DNA of 39,444 nucleotides from NCBI GenBank assembly GCA_020692205.1, contig JAIMKV010000032.1, forward strand, positions 9,669 through 49,112, in the 5' to 3' direction. Shown piece after piece: positions 27,738-35,937 of the stretch. Both the position numbers and the translations under genes were made by a program. The stretch's first letter is position 1. Every line of letters starts with the position of its first letter. The notes beneath the pieces are model-generated. The model did no database searches. It was not told the DNA's origin and saw only the letters and a list, made by a program, of their open reading frames with translations. Source of the DNA: Myxosarcina sp. GA_180221_E-2-1-MAG-40_15 (lineage in GTDB: Bacteria; Cyanobacteriota; Cyanobacteriia; Cyanobacteriales; Xenococcaceae).

Positions 27738-28763
27738 TTAAAATCGGGCTTGTTTACGTAATAGTTCGGGTATGGTTACATTGAACTGAGATTGACCATC
27801 AAAAACAGTCCCTACTTCACCTTTATAAAAGGTAACTTCATTGATTTGATAGGCTTCCTCTGGTAGAGGAACATAACCTACTTCACGAACTACCTCTGGA
27901 GCGTTTTTTAAATAGAATTCAGTTAATCTTACCAACGCTTCATTTTCCCTAGCAGCAGCAGCGTTAACATAGACAAATAAAGGACGTGCTAAAGGTTGAT
28001 ATTGCGATCGCTCGACGGTTTCTGTTGAAGGTAAAACTGCTCCTGATCCACTATCGACAGCTACGGCTTTCATTTGATTAGCTTTTTGCTCGTAGTAAGC
28101 TAAGCCAAAGTAACCTAGTGCATTAGGATCTTCACTGACTCCTTTGACTAGGACTTCATCATCTTCACTCTTGGTAACATCATCACGACTTGCCCCCGCT
28201 TCGCCGAAGATGGCTTCGGTAAAATAATCAAAAGTCCCTGAATCTTCACCAGGGGCATAGAGATTAAGCGGTTGATCGGGAAAACTCGGTCTTACCTGAT
28301 TCCAGCGGGTGATTTTACCTTCTGCTTCTGGCGACCAAATTTGGGCTAATTCTTCGGTGGTAATGGTATCGAGCCAATTGTTAGTTGGATTAACCACTAT
28401 AGTCAGTGCATCAAAAGCTACAGGCAACTCAATGTATGCCACCCCTGCTTGGCGACAGGCTTCCATCTCGTCTAGCTGAATTGGACGAGATGCGTTATTG
28501 ATCTCGGTTTCCCCACGACAGAACTGTTCAAAACCGCCACTAGTCCCCGAAAAATTAACCTCAATCTCTACTGGGTTCTTTTGACTGGCTTGATAGTCTT
28601 CAACTATCTTCTGAGTAATGGGATAGACGGTACTAGACCCATCAATTTTGATTGATTGACTCTCTTGTGCAGTTAGAGAGTTCATAAAACCCACCAAAGC
28701 TGCCGTTAAACCTAAACCAATAACCCTAATCGATGTTGATTGTGTTTTGTCTCGAATATTCAT
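27738..28763 (-). CDS. PstS/SphX-like phosphate-binding protein in the arsenic operon
   Basis: A 341-residue periplasmic substrate-binding protein of the PstS family. The ATG at 28763 is chosen because GGAG lies 9 bases upstream; a GTG at 28769 is also possible. An N-terminal signal peptide runs to about TAQ at residue 33. The oxyanion site is seen in KIDGSSTVYPIT and NFSGTSGGFEQFCRGE, with further ligands in the GEDSGTFDYFTE segment. No pstC, pstA or pstB is nearby. Its place at the head of the acr3-arsH unit suggests a role in binding arsenate or securing phosphate under arsenate stress. That role is inference. Confidence 0.9.
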   Translation of the reverse strand: MNIRDKTQSTSIRVIGLGLTAALVGFMNSLTAQESQSIKIDGSSTVYPITQKIVEDYQASQKNPVEIEVNFSGTSGGFEQFCRGETEINNASRPIQLDEMEACRQAGVAYIELPVAFDALTIVVNPTNNWLDTITTEELAQIWSPEAEGKITRWNQVRPSFPDQPLNLYAPGEDSGTFDYFTEAIFGEAGASRDDVTKSEDDEVLVKGVSEDPNALGYFGLAYYEQKANQMKAVAVDSGSGAVLPSTETVERSQYQPLARPLFVYVNAAAARENEALVRLTEFYLKNAPEVVREVGYVPLPEEAYQINEVTFYKGEVGTVFDGQSQFNVTIPELLRKQARF

Positions 28764-28807
28764 TTTCACTTACTCCACTAAAAATTGCAGGAGTAGCTTT
28801 ATCTTAC

Positions 28808-28841
28808 ATCAAATTTAATTGATGTATCAAAAAATATTGAT
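28808..28841. promoter_or_regulatory. Tandem ArsR-type operators ahead of pstS-acr3-arsH
   Basis: Two exact ATCAA-N6-TTGAT dyads lie at 28808-28823 and 28826-28841, spaced 2 bases apart (an 18-bp period). They sit 45-78 bases upstream of the pstS-like start, in the promoter zone. Such dyads are the typical form of ArsR/SmtB-family sites, and the same pattern recurs over the arsR start. Confidence 0.72.
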
Positions 28842-28929
28842 GTGTTGATTGCGAGACTTGGCAATTGTAATTAAATCAGCACCAACTGGGTTTAGATGTT
28901 TAGTTGCCGCCTGATGGAGGTCGAAAAAA

Positions 28930-29250
28930 CTACTTACAGCTTCTTGCTGGTAACATGTCGCCCCAACGTCGATATTGAGCCAAATACTGTTCAAAAGTGA
29001 CGAATTGAGCCAAATTGAGACTATAGTACATCCAACGCCCCTGCTGACGAGCAATAATTAAGTTAGCTTCTTTAAGGTTCTTGAGGTGAAAAGATAATTT
29101 AGATTGGCTCACCTCTAGTTTTTCACATAGTTCGCACACACAGAGTTCTTGAGAACGTAGTAGTTCAATGATTTTTATTCTTAGAGGGTCAGAAAGTGCG
29201 CGGAAACCTGCCGAAATCTGAGTAGAGTCTTGAATAATAACTTGTTGCAT
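28930..29250 (-). CDS. arsR: ArsR-family arsenic-responsive repressor
   Basis: A 106-residue winged-helix repressor; the ATG at 29250 is preferred over the adjacent TTG at 29253. The As(III)-sensing cysteines are in ELCVCELC (Cys37, Cys39, Cys42), immediately before the recognition helix (VSQSKLSFHLKNLKEANLI). It probably dissociates from DNA on binding arsenite. The gene lies upstream of pstS-acr3-arsH on the same strand, with the tandem operators between. A third dyad covers its own start, implying autorepression. Confidence 0.95.
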   Translation of the reverse strand: MQQVIIQDSTQISAGFRALSDPLRIKIIELLRSQELCVCELCEKLEVSQSKLSFHLKNLKEANLIIARQQGRWMYYSLNLAQFVTFEQYLAQYRRWGDMLPARSCK

Positions 29251-29264
29251 CAAAGTCTATTGAT
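29249..29264. promoter_or_regulatory. ArsR-type operator over the arsR start
   Basis: An exact ATCAA-N6-TTGAT dyad overlaps the first base pairs of arsR, in the same form as the two sites at 28808-28841. Binding here would block initiation or clearance and give autoregulation. Confidence 0.65.
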
Positions 29265-29396
29265 ATATTTTTCCTATTTTAAGAGATTCAACTCATCTTT
29301 GAGTAGATCATCAAAAGCTTTGATTCTAAGTGGAGTTAATTTAGGCTCAGCAAAAGCGCGATCGCTACTGATGTTTACTTAATTAAGTATTTAAGT

Positions 29397-30005
29397 TTAG
29401 TTATTGAATATTTTATTCCTGCGCTTAATTATCCAATAAATAAAAGTAATGAGAACTAACACTAAAACAAGCCCAGAAAATGGTTTGAGATATATCCCAA
29501 CCCGTTGATAATTTTCGCCCAAAATATAGCCTGCATAGGTAAGTAATGTTACCCAAATAATTGAGCCTGCTGTTGAATAAATCAAAAAAGCAAGAAAAGG
29601 CATTTTACTAACACCTGCGGGAATAGAAATATAAGTTCTGATTCCTGGTACTAAACGACCGATCGCAGTTGCGGCATAACCTCGGCGATCAAACCAGCCT
29701 TTTGTTTTCTCCACATCTTCTCCAGATATTGTTAACCATCTGCCATACTTATCGGCAATTTTTTTGGTTCGCTTCAACCCCCAAGACTTGCCTAAAAAAT
29801 ACCAGGGAATTGTTCCTAATACCGAGCCGACTGTTCCAGCAATTATTACAAATATAAACTTTAGTTTTCCTTGAGTTACAGTAAAACCAGCCAAAGGCAT
29901 AATCAATTCAGAGGGAATTGGCGGAACTATATTTTCTAATGCCATTAACAGAGCAATTCCGATATAACCAAGAGAATTAATTGTATTAACAATAGACTCG
30001 ATCAT
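29397..30005 (-). CDS. DedA-family membrane protein
   Basis: A 202-residue DedA/SNARE-associated (VTT domain) membrane protein. The hallmark ENIVPPIPSELIMPLAGF occurs at residues 24-41, and the re-entrant loop regions GTVGSVLGTIPWYFLGK and GRLVPGIRTYISIPAGVSKM are complete. DedA proteins act in envelope maintenance; some flip undecaprenyl phosphate or phospholipids. It lies 146 bases upstream of arsR on the same strand. The spacing and the arsR operator suggest it is not part of the arsenic unit. Confidence 0.93.
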   Translation of the reverse strand: MIESIVNTINSLGYIGIALLMALENIVPPIPSELIMPLAGFTVTQGKLKFIFVIIAGTVGSVLGTIPWYFLGKSWGLKRTKKIADKYGRWLTISGEDVEKTKGWFDRRGYAATAIGRLVPGIRTYISIPAGVSKMPFLAFLIYSTAGSIIWVTLLTYAGYILGENYQRVGIYLKPFSGLVLVLVLITFIYWIIKRRNKIFNN

Positions 30006-30177
30006 TTAATTATTTTTTATAAGTTTAATTGATTTAAGTTTTAAAATAATCAAATTAAACAACTGACAATTATTTAATTTGATTATTTATGAATTTATGT
30101 TAAATATAAATTATCAGCAATATAGTGGGCAACAACTGAATTCATCTTAGCTAAAATTCAGGATGAAAAAATTATTA

Positions 30178-30217
30178 AAAACTCAGCTATTTAGCCTTTG
30201 ACTAATAGCTGAGTTTT
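30178..30217. terminator. Orphan terminator-like hairpin
   Basis: AAAACTCAGCTATT (30178-30191) pairs perfectly with AATAGCTGAGTTTT (30204-30217) around a 12-base loop. The A/T ends make it able to work in both directions. No protein gene ends nearby, the closest being dedA, which starts 173 bases away and runs in the other direction. Confidence 0.6.
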
Positions 30218-30626
30218 ATTATTATTAATCTGCATAGTATATGGATACATCTCACTCTAGATGTATTAATCAATTTATCTGATGCGCCAAAATGCCAAAG
30301 CATGAGTTATTTACTTCAAGCGCAAATTAAATAGTATTTATGAAGTATAGCTGAAGATATTGTCAGAAAATACACGTAAACAGACTGCCAGTAAAATCGA
30401 ATTAAGTAAGATCACGGTTGATTTTACTCTAAATAAAAAGCCTAATATAAATTATAGCTCGAAATAAAACCGAGTTATTACCGTAAAAATGCTCAAAGCT
30501 TTAGGTTATTGAAGAATATTGCTCAACTATCAGAGAAAGCAAATCATAACCTGATCTCGAAAAGATTCATTTTTACAGAGGTTTAATCGTCTAGAAAATA
30601 GGCAATTACTCCACAATTGTAGCTTG

Positions 30627-30646
30627 TTGCCAGTATTTACTGGCAA
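30627..30646. promoter_or_regulatory. Perfect 9-2-9 dyad upstream of a tiny gene
   Basis: TTGCCAGTA and TACTGGCAA flank a 2-base centre. It lies 53-72 bases upstream of the 67-residue gene at 30699, a good position for an operator. No matching site is seen ahead of the paralogue at 4978-5175. Confidence 0.4.
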
Positions 30647-30698
30647 TTGCAATCTAAACCAAAAGTGTTAAATAATTATTCTCCTACAGGAGTCGATG

Positions 30699-30902
30699 AT
30701 GAAAATTCAGCATGTAATCGGAATTGATGGCTATACTTTGTTGATTTATCGTTCTTTAGATCAGCTTTATCGTTTCAGCATTATTGACTTTTCAGGAATT
30801 GCATTTAACTTCGACAGCATCTTTCTAACCGCAGAAGAGGCAAATGTCAAAGGACGCGCCGCGGTAGAAATTGCCTGTGAATTTGATAGCAATCTTCAAT
30901 AA
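30699..30902 (+). CDS. Small conserved protein, paralogue of the 4978-5175 gene
   Basis: A 67-residue protein of unknown function. The second of two adjacent ATGs (30699) is chosen: AGGAG then lies six bases upstream, and the ends align with the paralogue's start. Shared features with that paralogue are G-I, T-L-L-x-Y, D-Q-x-Y-R-F-S, D-x-x-G, D-S-x-F-x-T and a C-terminal D-S-N. It is more acidic than its relative. No membrane segment or signal is present. It stands alone, 690 bases from dedA, with a strong dyad upstream. Confidence 0.78.
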   Translation: MKIQHVIGIDGYTLLIYRSLDQLYRFSIIDFSGIAFNFDSIFLTAEEANVKGRAAVEIACEFDSNLQ

Positions 30903-31218
30903 GCTTGAGACTTTGGTTAAAATTTTAGCTCGAATTTTTTGATATGGGTTTGATCGTTAAATATCGACCATCTTACAGGTAAACTATGGCGATCGCCAAG
31001 TCAGCTCATTTGCTGCTATGAGATAAAAAATCTTAAGCTTTCTCAACCGTAATTTTACCTATAATTAGTCGGTAAGAACCTTCCAATTGACTAGAACTCG
31101 CTGGCTATTGGGATTAATTATTACTTATTTAGTTCCTGATAGCGTTAGTATTGATGGTCAATATATAAGCCGTTTTCGCAGTTCGATTGAGAATCAATCA
31201 AATCCTACGTTTTACAAC
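30903..31218. other. Intergenic and leader region upstream of the M20 amidohydrolase
   Basis: A consensus TATAAT at 31060-31065 suggests a promoter, without a strong -35 box. From a TTG at 31087 the reading frame is open into the amidohydrolase, adding 44 residues, but that stretch (hydrophobic then polar) does not look like the family. I therefore treat it as leader. No other gene is apparent. Confidence 0.45.
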
Positions 31219-32433
31219 ATGGTTTTTACGGTTAAAGAAGCTAAATCGATTGATTTTAGCCAAATACGCTTAGAAATACGCAACTTGCAGCAAAGCTTAG
31301 TAGAGTGGCGACGCAGACTACATCAGCAACCCGAATTGGCTTTTGAAGAGCAGATTACGGCAGAATTGATTCGGCAAAAACTGCAAGAATGGGATATTCC
31401 TCACCAAACCGAGATTGCTAAAACAGGCATTACTGCTACGATTGCCAGCAATCGGCCAGGAAAGGTCTTAGCAATTCGTGCTGATATGGATGCTTTACCA
31501 ATTCAGGAGGCTAATGAAGTAGCTTATCGATCGCAACACGAGGGCAAAATGCACGCCTGCGGACATGATGGACATACAGCGATCGCCCTTGGTACAGCTT
31601 ACTATCTCAATCAGCACCAAGACGACTGGCAGGGAACGGTAAAAATTATCTTCCAGCCAGCAGAAGAAGGGCCTGGGGGAGCTAAACCGATGATTGAAGC
31701 AGGGGTATTACGTAACCCTGATGTCGATGCCATTATCGGCTTACATCTGTGGAACAATCTGCCTTTGGGAACTATCGGAGTTCGTCCTGGGGCATTTATG
31801 GCGGCGGTGGAATGTTTTCGCTGTCAAATTTTCGGCAAAGGTGGTCATGGGGCAATGCCCGATCAAACCGTGGATTCAATTGTCGTAGCTAGTCAGATAG
31901 TTAATGCCCTCCAAACGATCGTGGCGCGGAATGTTAAGCCTTTGGATGCTGCTGTAGTTACGGTAGGAGAGTTACACGCAGGCACAGCTTTGAACGTCAT
32001 TGCCGATACCGCTAGCATGAGTGGTACAATTCGCTATTTCAATCCAGAATTAGAAAGCCTGATTCGAGATCGGCTAAAGGCAATTATTTCTGGTGTTTGT
32101 CAAATGCACGATGCAAAATACGAACTCGATCATTGGCAGCTATATCCCCCGACGGTTAATGACAATGCGATCGCTGAATTAGTGCGCTCAGTAGCAGCGC
32201 AAGTAGTGGAAACCCCTTTGGGCGTAGTGCCAGAGTGTCAAACTATGGGCGGAGAAGATATGTCCTTCTTTTTAAATGAAGTACCTGGATGCTATTTCTT
32301 TTTGGGTTCAGCTAATCCAGCTAAGGGGTTGGCATATCCACACCATCATCCCCGCTTTGACTTTGATGAGACTGCTTTGAGCATGGGAGTAGAAATGTTT
32401 GTCCGCTGTGTCGAAAAGTTTTTGAATGATTAG
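31219..32433 (+). CDS. M20-family amidohydrolase (N-acyl amino acid hydrolase-like)
   Basis: A 404-residue metallo-amidohydrolase of the M20D/IAA-amino-acid hydrolase group, which releases amino acids or hormones from N-acyl conjugates. The start at ATG 31219 gives the usual family length; a TTG at 31087 would add 44 atypical residues. Metal ligands are visible in AIRADMDALPIQE, KMHACGHDGH and QPAEEGPGGA, with a further histidine-rich YPHHHPRFDFDE near the C-terminus. The dimerisation domain starts around VECFRCQIFGKGGHGAMP. The natural substrate is unknown. It is convergent with the downstream acetyltransferase gene. Confidence 0.9.
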   Translation: MVFTVKEAKSIDFSQIRLEIRNLQQSLVEWRRRLHQQPELAFEEQITAELIRQKLQEWDIPHQTEIAKTGITATIASNRPGKVLAIRADMDALPIQEANEVAYRSQHEGKMHACGHDGHTAIALGTAYYLNQHQDDWQGTVKIIFQPAEEGPGGAKPMIEAGVLRNPDVDAIIGLHLWNNLPLGTIGVRPGAFMAAVECFRCQIFGKGGHGAMPDQTVDSIVVASQIVNALQTIVARNVKPLDAAVVTVGELHAGTALNVIADTASMSGTIRYFNPELESLIRDRLKAIISGVCQMHDAKYELDHWQLYPPTVNDNAIAELVRSVAAQVVETPLGVVPECQTMGGEDMSFFLNEVPGCYFFLGSANPAKGLAYPHHHPRFDFDETALSMGVEMFVRCVEKFLND

Positions 32434-32469
32434 ATATTATTACTACTTGTTCTTAGCCAATTCTGAACT

Positions 32470-32955
32470 TTAAATCCTACGTCCTAAAATTACTAAGCTT
32501 CTCTCAATTCCATCAAGTTGCGCAATATCGGGCAGATAACCCCACTGGTTAAACCCGTAGTTAGAGAAGAGACTAAGACTAGGCTGATTGTGAGCGAAAA
32601 TAAAGCCTAGCAGCGATGTCAAGTGTAGCTGAGAGCTTTGAGAGATTGCCTGTTGTAACAGCCTACTGCCAATACCCTGATGATGATATGCTGTCGCCAC
32701 ATAAATACTAATTTCGGCGGTACGCAGATATGCGGGACGACCATAAAAATTTTGAAAACTCAGCCAACCTAGTAGCTGATTGTGTTTTTCTGCTACCCAC
32801 AGGGGACGATTAGCAGGGCGATGATGATACCAATCTAGTTTGTCATCAACAGTGACGGGTTCGAGATCCGCAGTTGCCAGACGACCAACAATACTTTGAT
32901 TATAGATATCGACAATAGCAGTTAAATCTGCTGCTACAGCAGCGCGAATCTTCAT
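32470..32955 (-). CDS. GNAT N-acetyltransferase, phosphinothricin-acetyltransferase-like
   Basis: A 161-residue GNAT protein resembling the Pat/MnaT (YncA) subgroup, which acetylates phosphinothricin, methionine sulfone or similar amino acids. The start AAVAADLTAIVDIYNQSI and the YHHRPANRPLWVAE segment are typical. The acetyl-CoA pyrophosphate loop is HHQGIGSRLL. The natural substrate is unknown. It is divergent from the glycoside hydrolase gene (104 bases between starts) and converges with the amidohydrolase gene. Confidence 0.88.
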   Translation of the reverse strand: MKIRAAVAADLTAIVDIYNQSIVGRLATADLEPVTVDDKLDWYHHRPANRPLWVAEKHNQLLGWLSFQNFYGRPAYLRTAEISIYVATAYHHQGIGSRLLQQAISQSSQLHLTSLLGFIFAHNQPSLSLFSNYGFNQWGYLPDIAQLDGIERSLVILGRRI

Positions 32956-33059
32956 TGGCTAAAATATTGAATAAAACCTAATTCAGTTCTACGGCTTGTT
33001 CAAGAAGGTCTAGCAATAAACCGTTATAATCGCCATATTCTATAAATCTTACGGCATTT

Positions 33060-34373
33060 ATGAAAGAACGCATTGCTAAATCATTTGATCTCTACGCTAA
33101 TAAATTAGTGCAGTTTAGCCAAACCAAAGGTCGTCTATCTTGGTGGATTTTCCTATTTATTTTGGCTCTTACCTTGGTGTCAATTACTCCTTTTCCTGGT
33201 CATTCCCAACTACCAACAGTTGAGCCTCCTGCAAACCAAATTTGCCAGAGCGATCAGACTAGAGAAATCCGAGGAGTATGGCTGACGAATATCGATAGCG
33301 ATGTTCTGTTTGAAACCGATAAAACCGCCAAGGCGATCGCCCTATTAGCTGAATCTAATTTTAATACAATTTATCCGACAGTCTGGAATTGGGGCTATAC
33401 TCTGTATCCTTCCAAAGTCTCAGAATCATTTACTGGATTAGCTCTTGACCCCACCGAAGGATTACAGAACCGAGATGTTTTAGCCGAAATTGTGACCGCA
33501 GGACATGAGCAAGGAATGAGCGTAATTCCTTGGTTTGAGTTTGGTTTTATGGCTCCTGCTGATTCGGAATTAGCCAAACGTCATCCCCAATGGCTGACCG
33601 CCAGAGAAGATGGTAGCACCATTTGGTGGGAAGGAGATGTACATCAACGGGTGTGGTTAAATCCGCTACGTCCTGATGTGCAAGAGTTTATGACGGATTT
33701 AATTGTCGAGATAGTCAGTAACTACGATATCGACGGCATTCAGTTAGACGACCACTTTGGCTATCCCTCAGAATTAGGCTATGACGAATATACCGTCAAG
33801 CTATATCAAGAAGAACATCAGGGAAAATTACCGCCGTCAGATCCTCAAGATGCAGATTGGGTAAGCTGGCGTGCCGATAAAATTACGAGTTATGTCGAAA
33901 CACTGTTTCATGAGATTAAACGGCATAACCCTCAAGCAATTGTTTCTGTATCTCCCAACCCACAGGATTTTTCCCTTAATTCATTCTTGCTGGATTGGCA
34001 CAAGTGGGAAAGAAAAGGCTTAATTGAAGAACTGATTGTCCAAGTATATCGCGATCGCCATGACAGTTTTATCAGAGAATTAGAACAGCCTGAAATCCTG
34101 GCAGCCAAGGAGCATATTCCCGTAGGAATCGGTGTTTTGTCGGGTTTAAAAGGTCGCCCAATACTGTGGCATAAAATTGACAATCAGGTTAAAATCTCTC
34201 GCGAGCGTAAGTTTGCTGGAATATCTTTTTTCTTCTATGAAAGTCTTTGGAATTTAGCAACCGAATCTCCTGAAAGAAGACAAGCTGCGCTTAAAAATTT
34301 GTTTCAACATCAAGCGCAACGACCTAATTTAGCTGACCACAAAATGGCTGACTGCAAATTCTTTTCCCAATAA
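33060..34373 (+). CDS. Secreted glycoside hydrolase-like protein (GHL10 family)
   Basis: A 437-residue protein with an N-terminal membrane segment at about residues 27-46 (WWIFLFILALTLVSITPF) that acts as a signal anchor. The remainder is a TIM-barrel of the GHL10 (DUF187-type) group. Recognisable blocks are REIRGVWLTNIDSDVL, WNWGYTLYPS, IPWFEFGFM, the catalytic-strand region DGIQLDDHFGYP and VSVSPNPQDFS. Such proteins are thought to act on peptidoglycan-like or other cell-surface glycans, but evidence is thin. It is followed after 65 bases by the sensor-methyltransferase gene on the same strand, with a stable hairpin between. Confidence 0.9.
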   Translation: MKERIAKSFDLYANKLVQFSQTKGRLSWWIFLFILALTLVSITPFPGHSQLPTVEPPANQICQSDQTREIRGVWLTNIDSDVLFETDKTAKAIALLAESNFNTIYPTVWNWGYTLYPSKVSESFTGLALDPTEGLQNRDVLAEIVTAGHEQGMSVIPWFEFGFMAPADSELAKRHPQWLTAREDGSTIWWEGDVHQRVWLNPLRPDVQEFMTDLIVEIVSNYDIDGIQLDDHFGYPSELGYDEYTVKLYQEEHQGKLPPSDPQDADWVSWRADKITSYVETLFHEIKRHNPQAIVSVSPNPQDFSLNSFLLDWHKWERKGLIEELIVQVYRDRHDSFIRELEQPEILAAKEHIPVGIGVLSGLKGRPILWHKIDNQVKISRERKFAGISFFFYESLWNLATESPERRQAALKNLFQHQAQRPNLADHKMADCKFFSQ

Positions 34374-34400
34374 TGATGATCGACGAGATCATTTTGGGAA
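34364..34400 (+). other. Two-part hairpin spanning the GHL10 stop codon
   Basis: TTCCCAA (34364-34370) pairs with TTGGGAA (34394-34400), and inside it ATGATC pairs with GATCAT around a 5-base loop. The hairpin overlaps the TAA stop of the hydrolase and ends 38 bases before the next gene. It lacks a strong T-run, so it may be a partial terminator or mRNA processing signal. Confidence 0.4.
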
Positions 34401-34438
34401 CTATTACCTGGGGTGCAGCATGGAGAACCCATATATAA

Positions 34439-35923
34439 ATGGATAGTAAATTAAAGTATCTAACTACTGAAGACTATAACGTTCTATTAGAAAAAGCCCA
34501 GGTGGAAACTTATAAACAGCATGAAGTAATTCTCAAAGAAGGTCGTTTGTCTCAGGCCATATACTTAGTCCGCAAAGGCATAGTCAGAGTCGAAAGAGCG
34601 GCCTCTGGTCGGGATGTGGCGATCGCTTTTTTAGAGCCTGGGGAAGTTTTTGGTGAGATGTCTTTTTTGGAAGAAGTTCCCACTAGTGTTGCAGCAATTG
34701 CTCAAGGCAATGTAGAAGTATGCGTGTTAGAGCAACATAATCTTTATGCGTTGTTAACTTCTGTACCTGGTTTATCAGATCGTTTTTATCAGTCTTTGGC
34801 TCATAACCTTTCTAGTCGTTTACGTCAGACTTCTTCTTTGGTGGCTCATTTGATGCGACGGGTAAGGATTGCTCCCAGGTATGACACTCAACGTACAGGA
34901 CAAGAAGGACAAAATGCGATCCCGCCTGAATTAATTGGCGAAACCGAGCTATTTAAACGAAATATTTATAGTATTGAACAATCAATTCGCAGCAAAAAAC
35001 TCAGCGAAGCTGAAACTCAAGAGCAAATTAATAAAATCTGTAATATGCTGATTAGCTCTTTACGAGAGCAAATTATCCAAGAACCTAAGATCCAAAATGC
35101 GATCGGGACTTATCTTTTCCGCGAAATGTTTCCGTTTTATATGCTCAGTAGCTTCTTTGATCGCGCTTTTCGCCGTCCAGGTGGCTATGTCAGTGATTCG
35201 TATATCACTGAAATTTTGTCGCAAAATGAGCCAGAAGGAGATGGACATCTAGGGATTTATTTAGATCGCTGGATTCGTTCTTTGCCTACCTGTTTGGCTT
35301 TAAAAAACCGTGGCGGGATCATTACCGCCACGATCAAAAAATTAGCAACCGATTGGTCAGCGGCAACCCCAATGCCTGTGACGAGTATTGCTAGTGGTAC
35401 AGCGTCAGAAATCATGGATCTTTATTTTCAGACTTCTCCCCCCAACGTTCATGTTACCTGTATTGACTTTAATCATCAAGATCTATCCTCTGCGGCAAAT
35501 GTGGCTTATAAATGGGGCTTTCGAGATCATCTGACCTTTATTCAGGATAATTTCTTTTTATTAGCTGAAGGCTACAGTCATATTGATATTCCGCCCCAAC
35601 AAATGATTTATAGTGTCAGCATGGCAAATTATCTGCGCGATCGCGAATTTATTGGCATCTTGGACTGGATTTATGACCGTCTTTTACCTAATGGAACAGT
35701 AATTTTGGGCAATTTCCACGCTGCGAACCCCGACCGTGTTTTATTAGAACATATCCTAGAATGGCACTCAATTTATCGCTCCGCCGAAGATCTAGAAAAG
35801 TTGTTTTCTCATTCTAAATTCCGTTCTTTACCCGTTCAAATTCAGTCTGATGAATATGGAGTGGAATTATTTGTCGTCTGTACTAAAATTTGGCAAGATG
35901 AACCGTTAACCGTCAACAGCTAA
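34439..35923 (+). CDS. Cyclic-nucleotide-binding-like domain fused to a PhcB-like methyltransferase
   Basis: A 494-residue fusion. Residues 1-125 form a cNMP-binding-type beta-roll (HEVILKEGRLSQAIYLVRKG, then GEVFGEMSFLEEVPTSVAA). Residues 125-240 are a helical linker. Residues 270-490 are a Rossmann-type SAM methyltransferase with the motif-I-like TSIASGTASEIMD and post-I CIDFNHQDLSSA. The C-terminal half resembles PhcB of Ralstonia, which makes a 3-hydroxy fatty-acid methyl ester signal. The arginine that contacts the cyclic phosphate in CRP (the ERSA position) is replaced by Ser here, so ligand binding is doubtful. The product is unknown. Confidence 0.85.
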   Translation: MDSKLKYLTTEDYNVLLEKAQVETYKQHEVILKEGRLSQAIYLVRKGIVRVERAASGRDVAIAFLEPGEVFGEMSFLEEVPTSVAAIAQGNVEVCVLEQHNLYALLTSVPGLSDRFYQSLAHNLSSRLRQTSSLVAHLMRRVRIAPRYDTQRTGQEGQNAIPPELIGETELFKRNIYSIEQSIRSKKLSEAETQEQINKICNMLISSLREQIIQEPKIQNAIGTYLFREMFPFYMLSSFFDRAFRRPGGYVSDSYITEILSQNEPEGDGHLGIYLDRWIRSLPTCLALKNRGGIITATIKKLATDWSAATPMPVTSIASGTASEIMDLYFQTSPPNVHVTCIDFNHQDLSSAANVAYKWGFRDHLTFIQDNFFLLAEGYSHIDIPPQQMIYSVSMANYLRDREFIGILDWIYDRLLPNGTVILGNFHAANPDRVLLEHILEWHSIYRSAEDLEKLFSHSKFRSLPVQIQSDEYGVELFVVCTKIWQDEPLTVNS

Positions 35924-35937
35924 CCAAAGTTAAAGCT

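Larger units (their letters stand above)
30006..30695. other. 690-base intergenic region with consecutive hairpins
   Basis: This is the longest gene-free stretch in the window. It holds two hairpins in series: CTGAATT/AATTCAG at 30136-30161 and a 14-bp terminator-like stem at 30178-30217. Near its right end is a perfect dyad at 30627-30646. Only very short frames (under about 15 codons) are open, such as MKKLLKTQLFSL at about 30162. It could encode a small RNA ending at the terminator-like stem. Confidence 0.45.

Noticed and set aside
31087-31218. A 44-residue N-terminal extension of the M20 amidohydrolase from a TTG start.
   Set aside because: The shorter ATG form matches the normal family length and N-terminus; the extension is not signal-peptide-like enough to prefer it.
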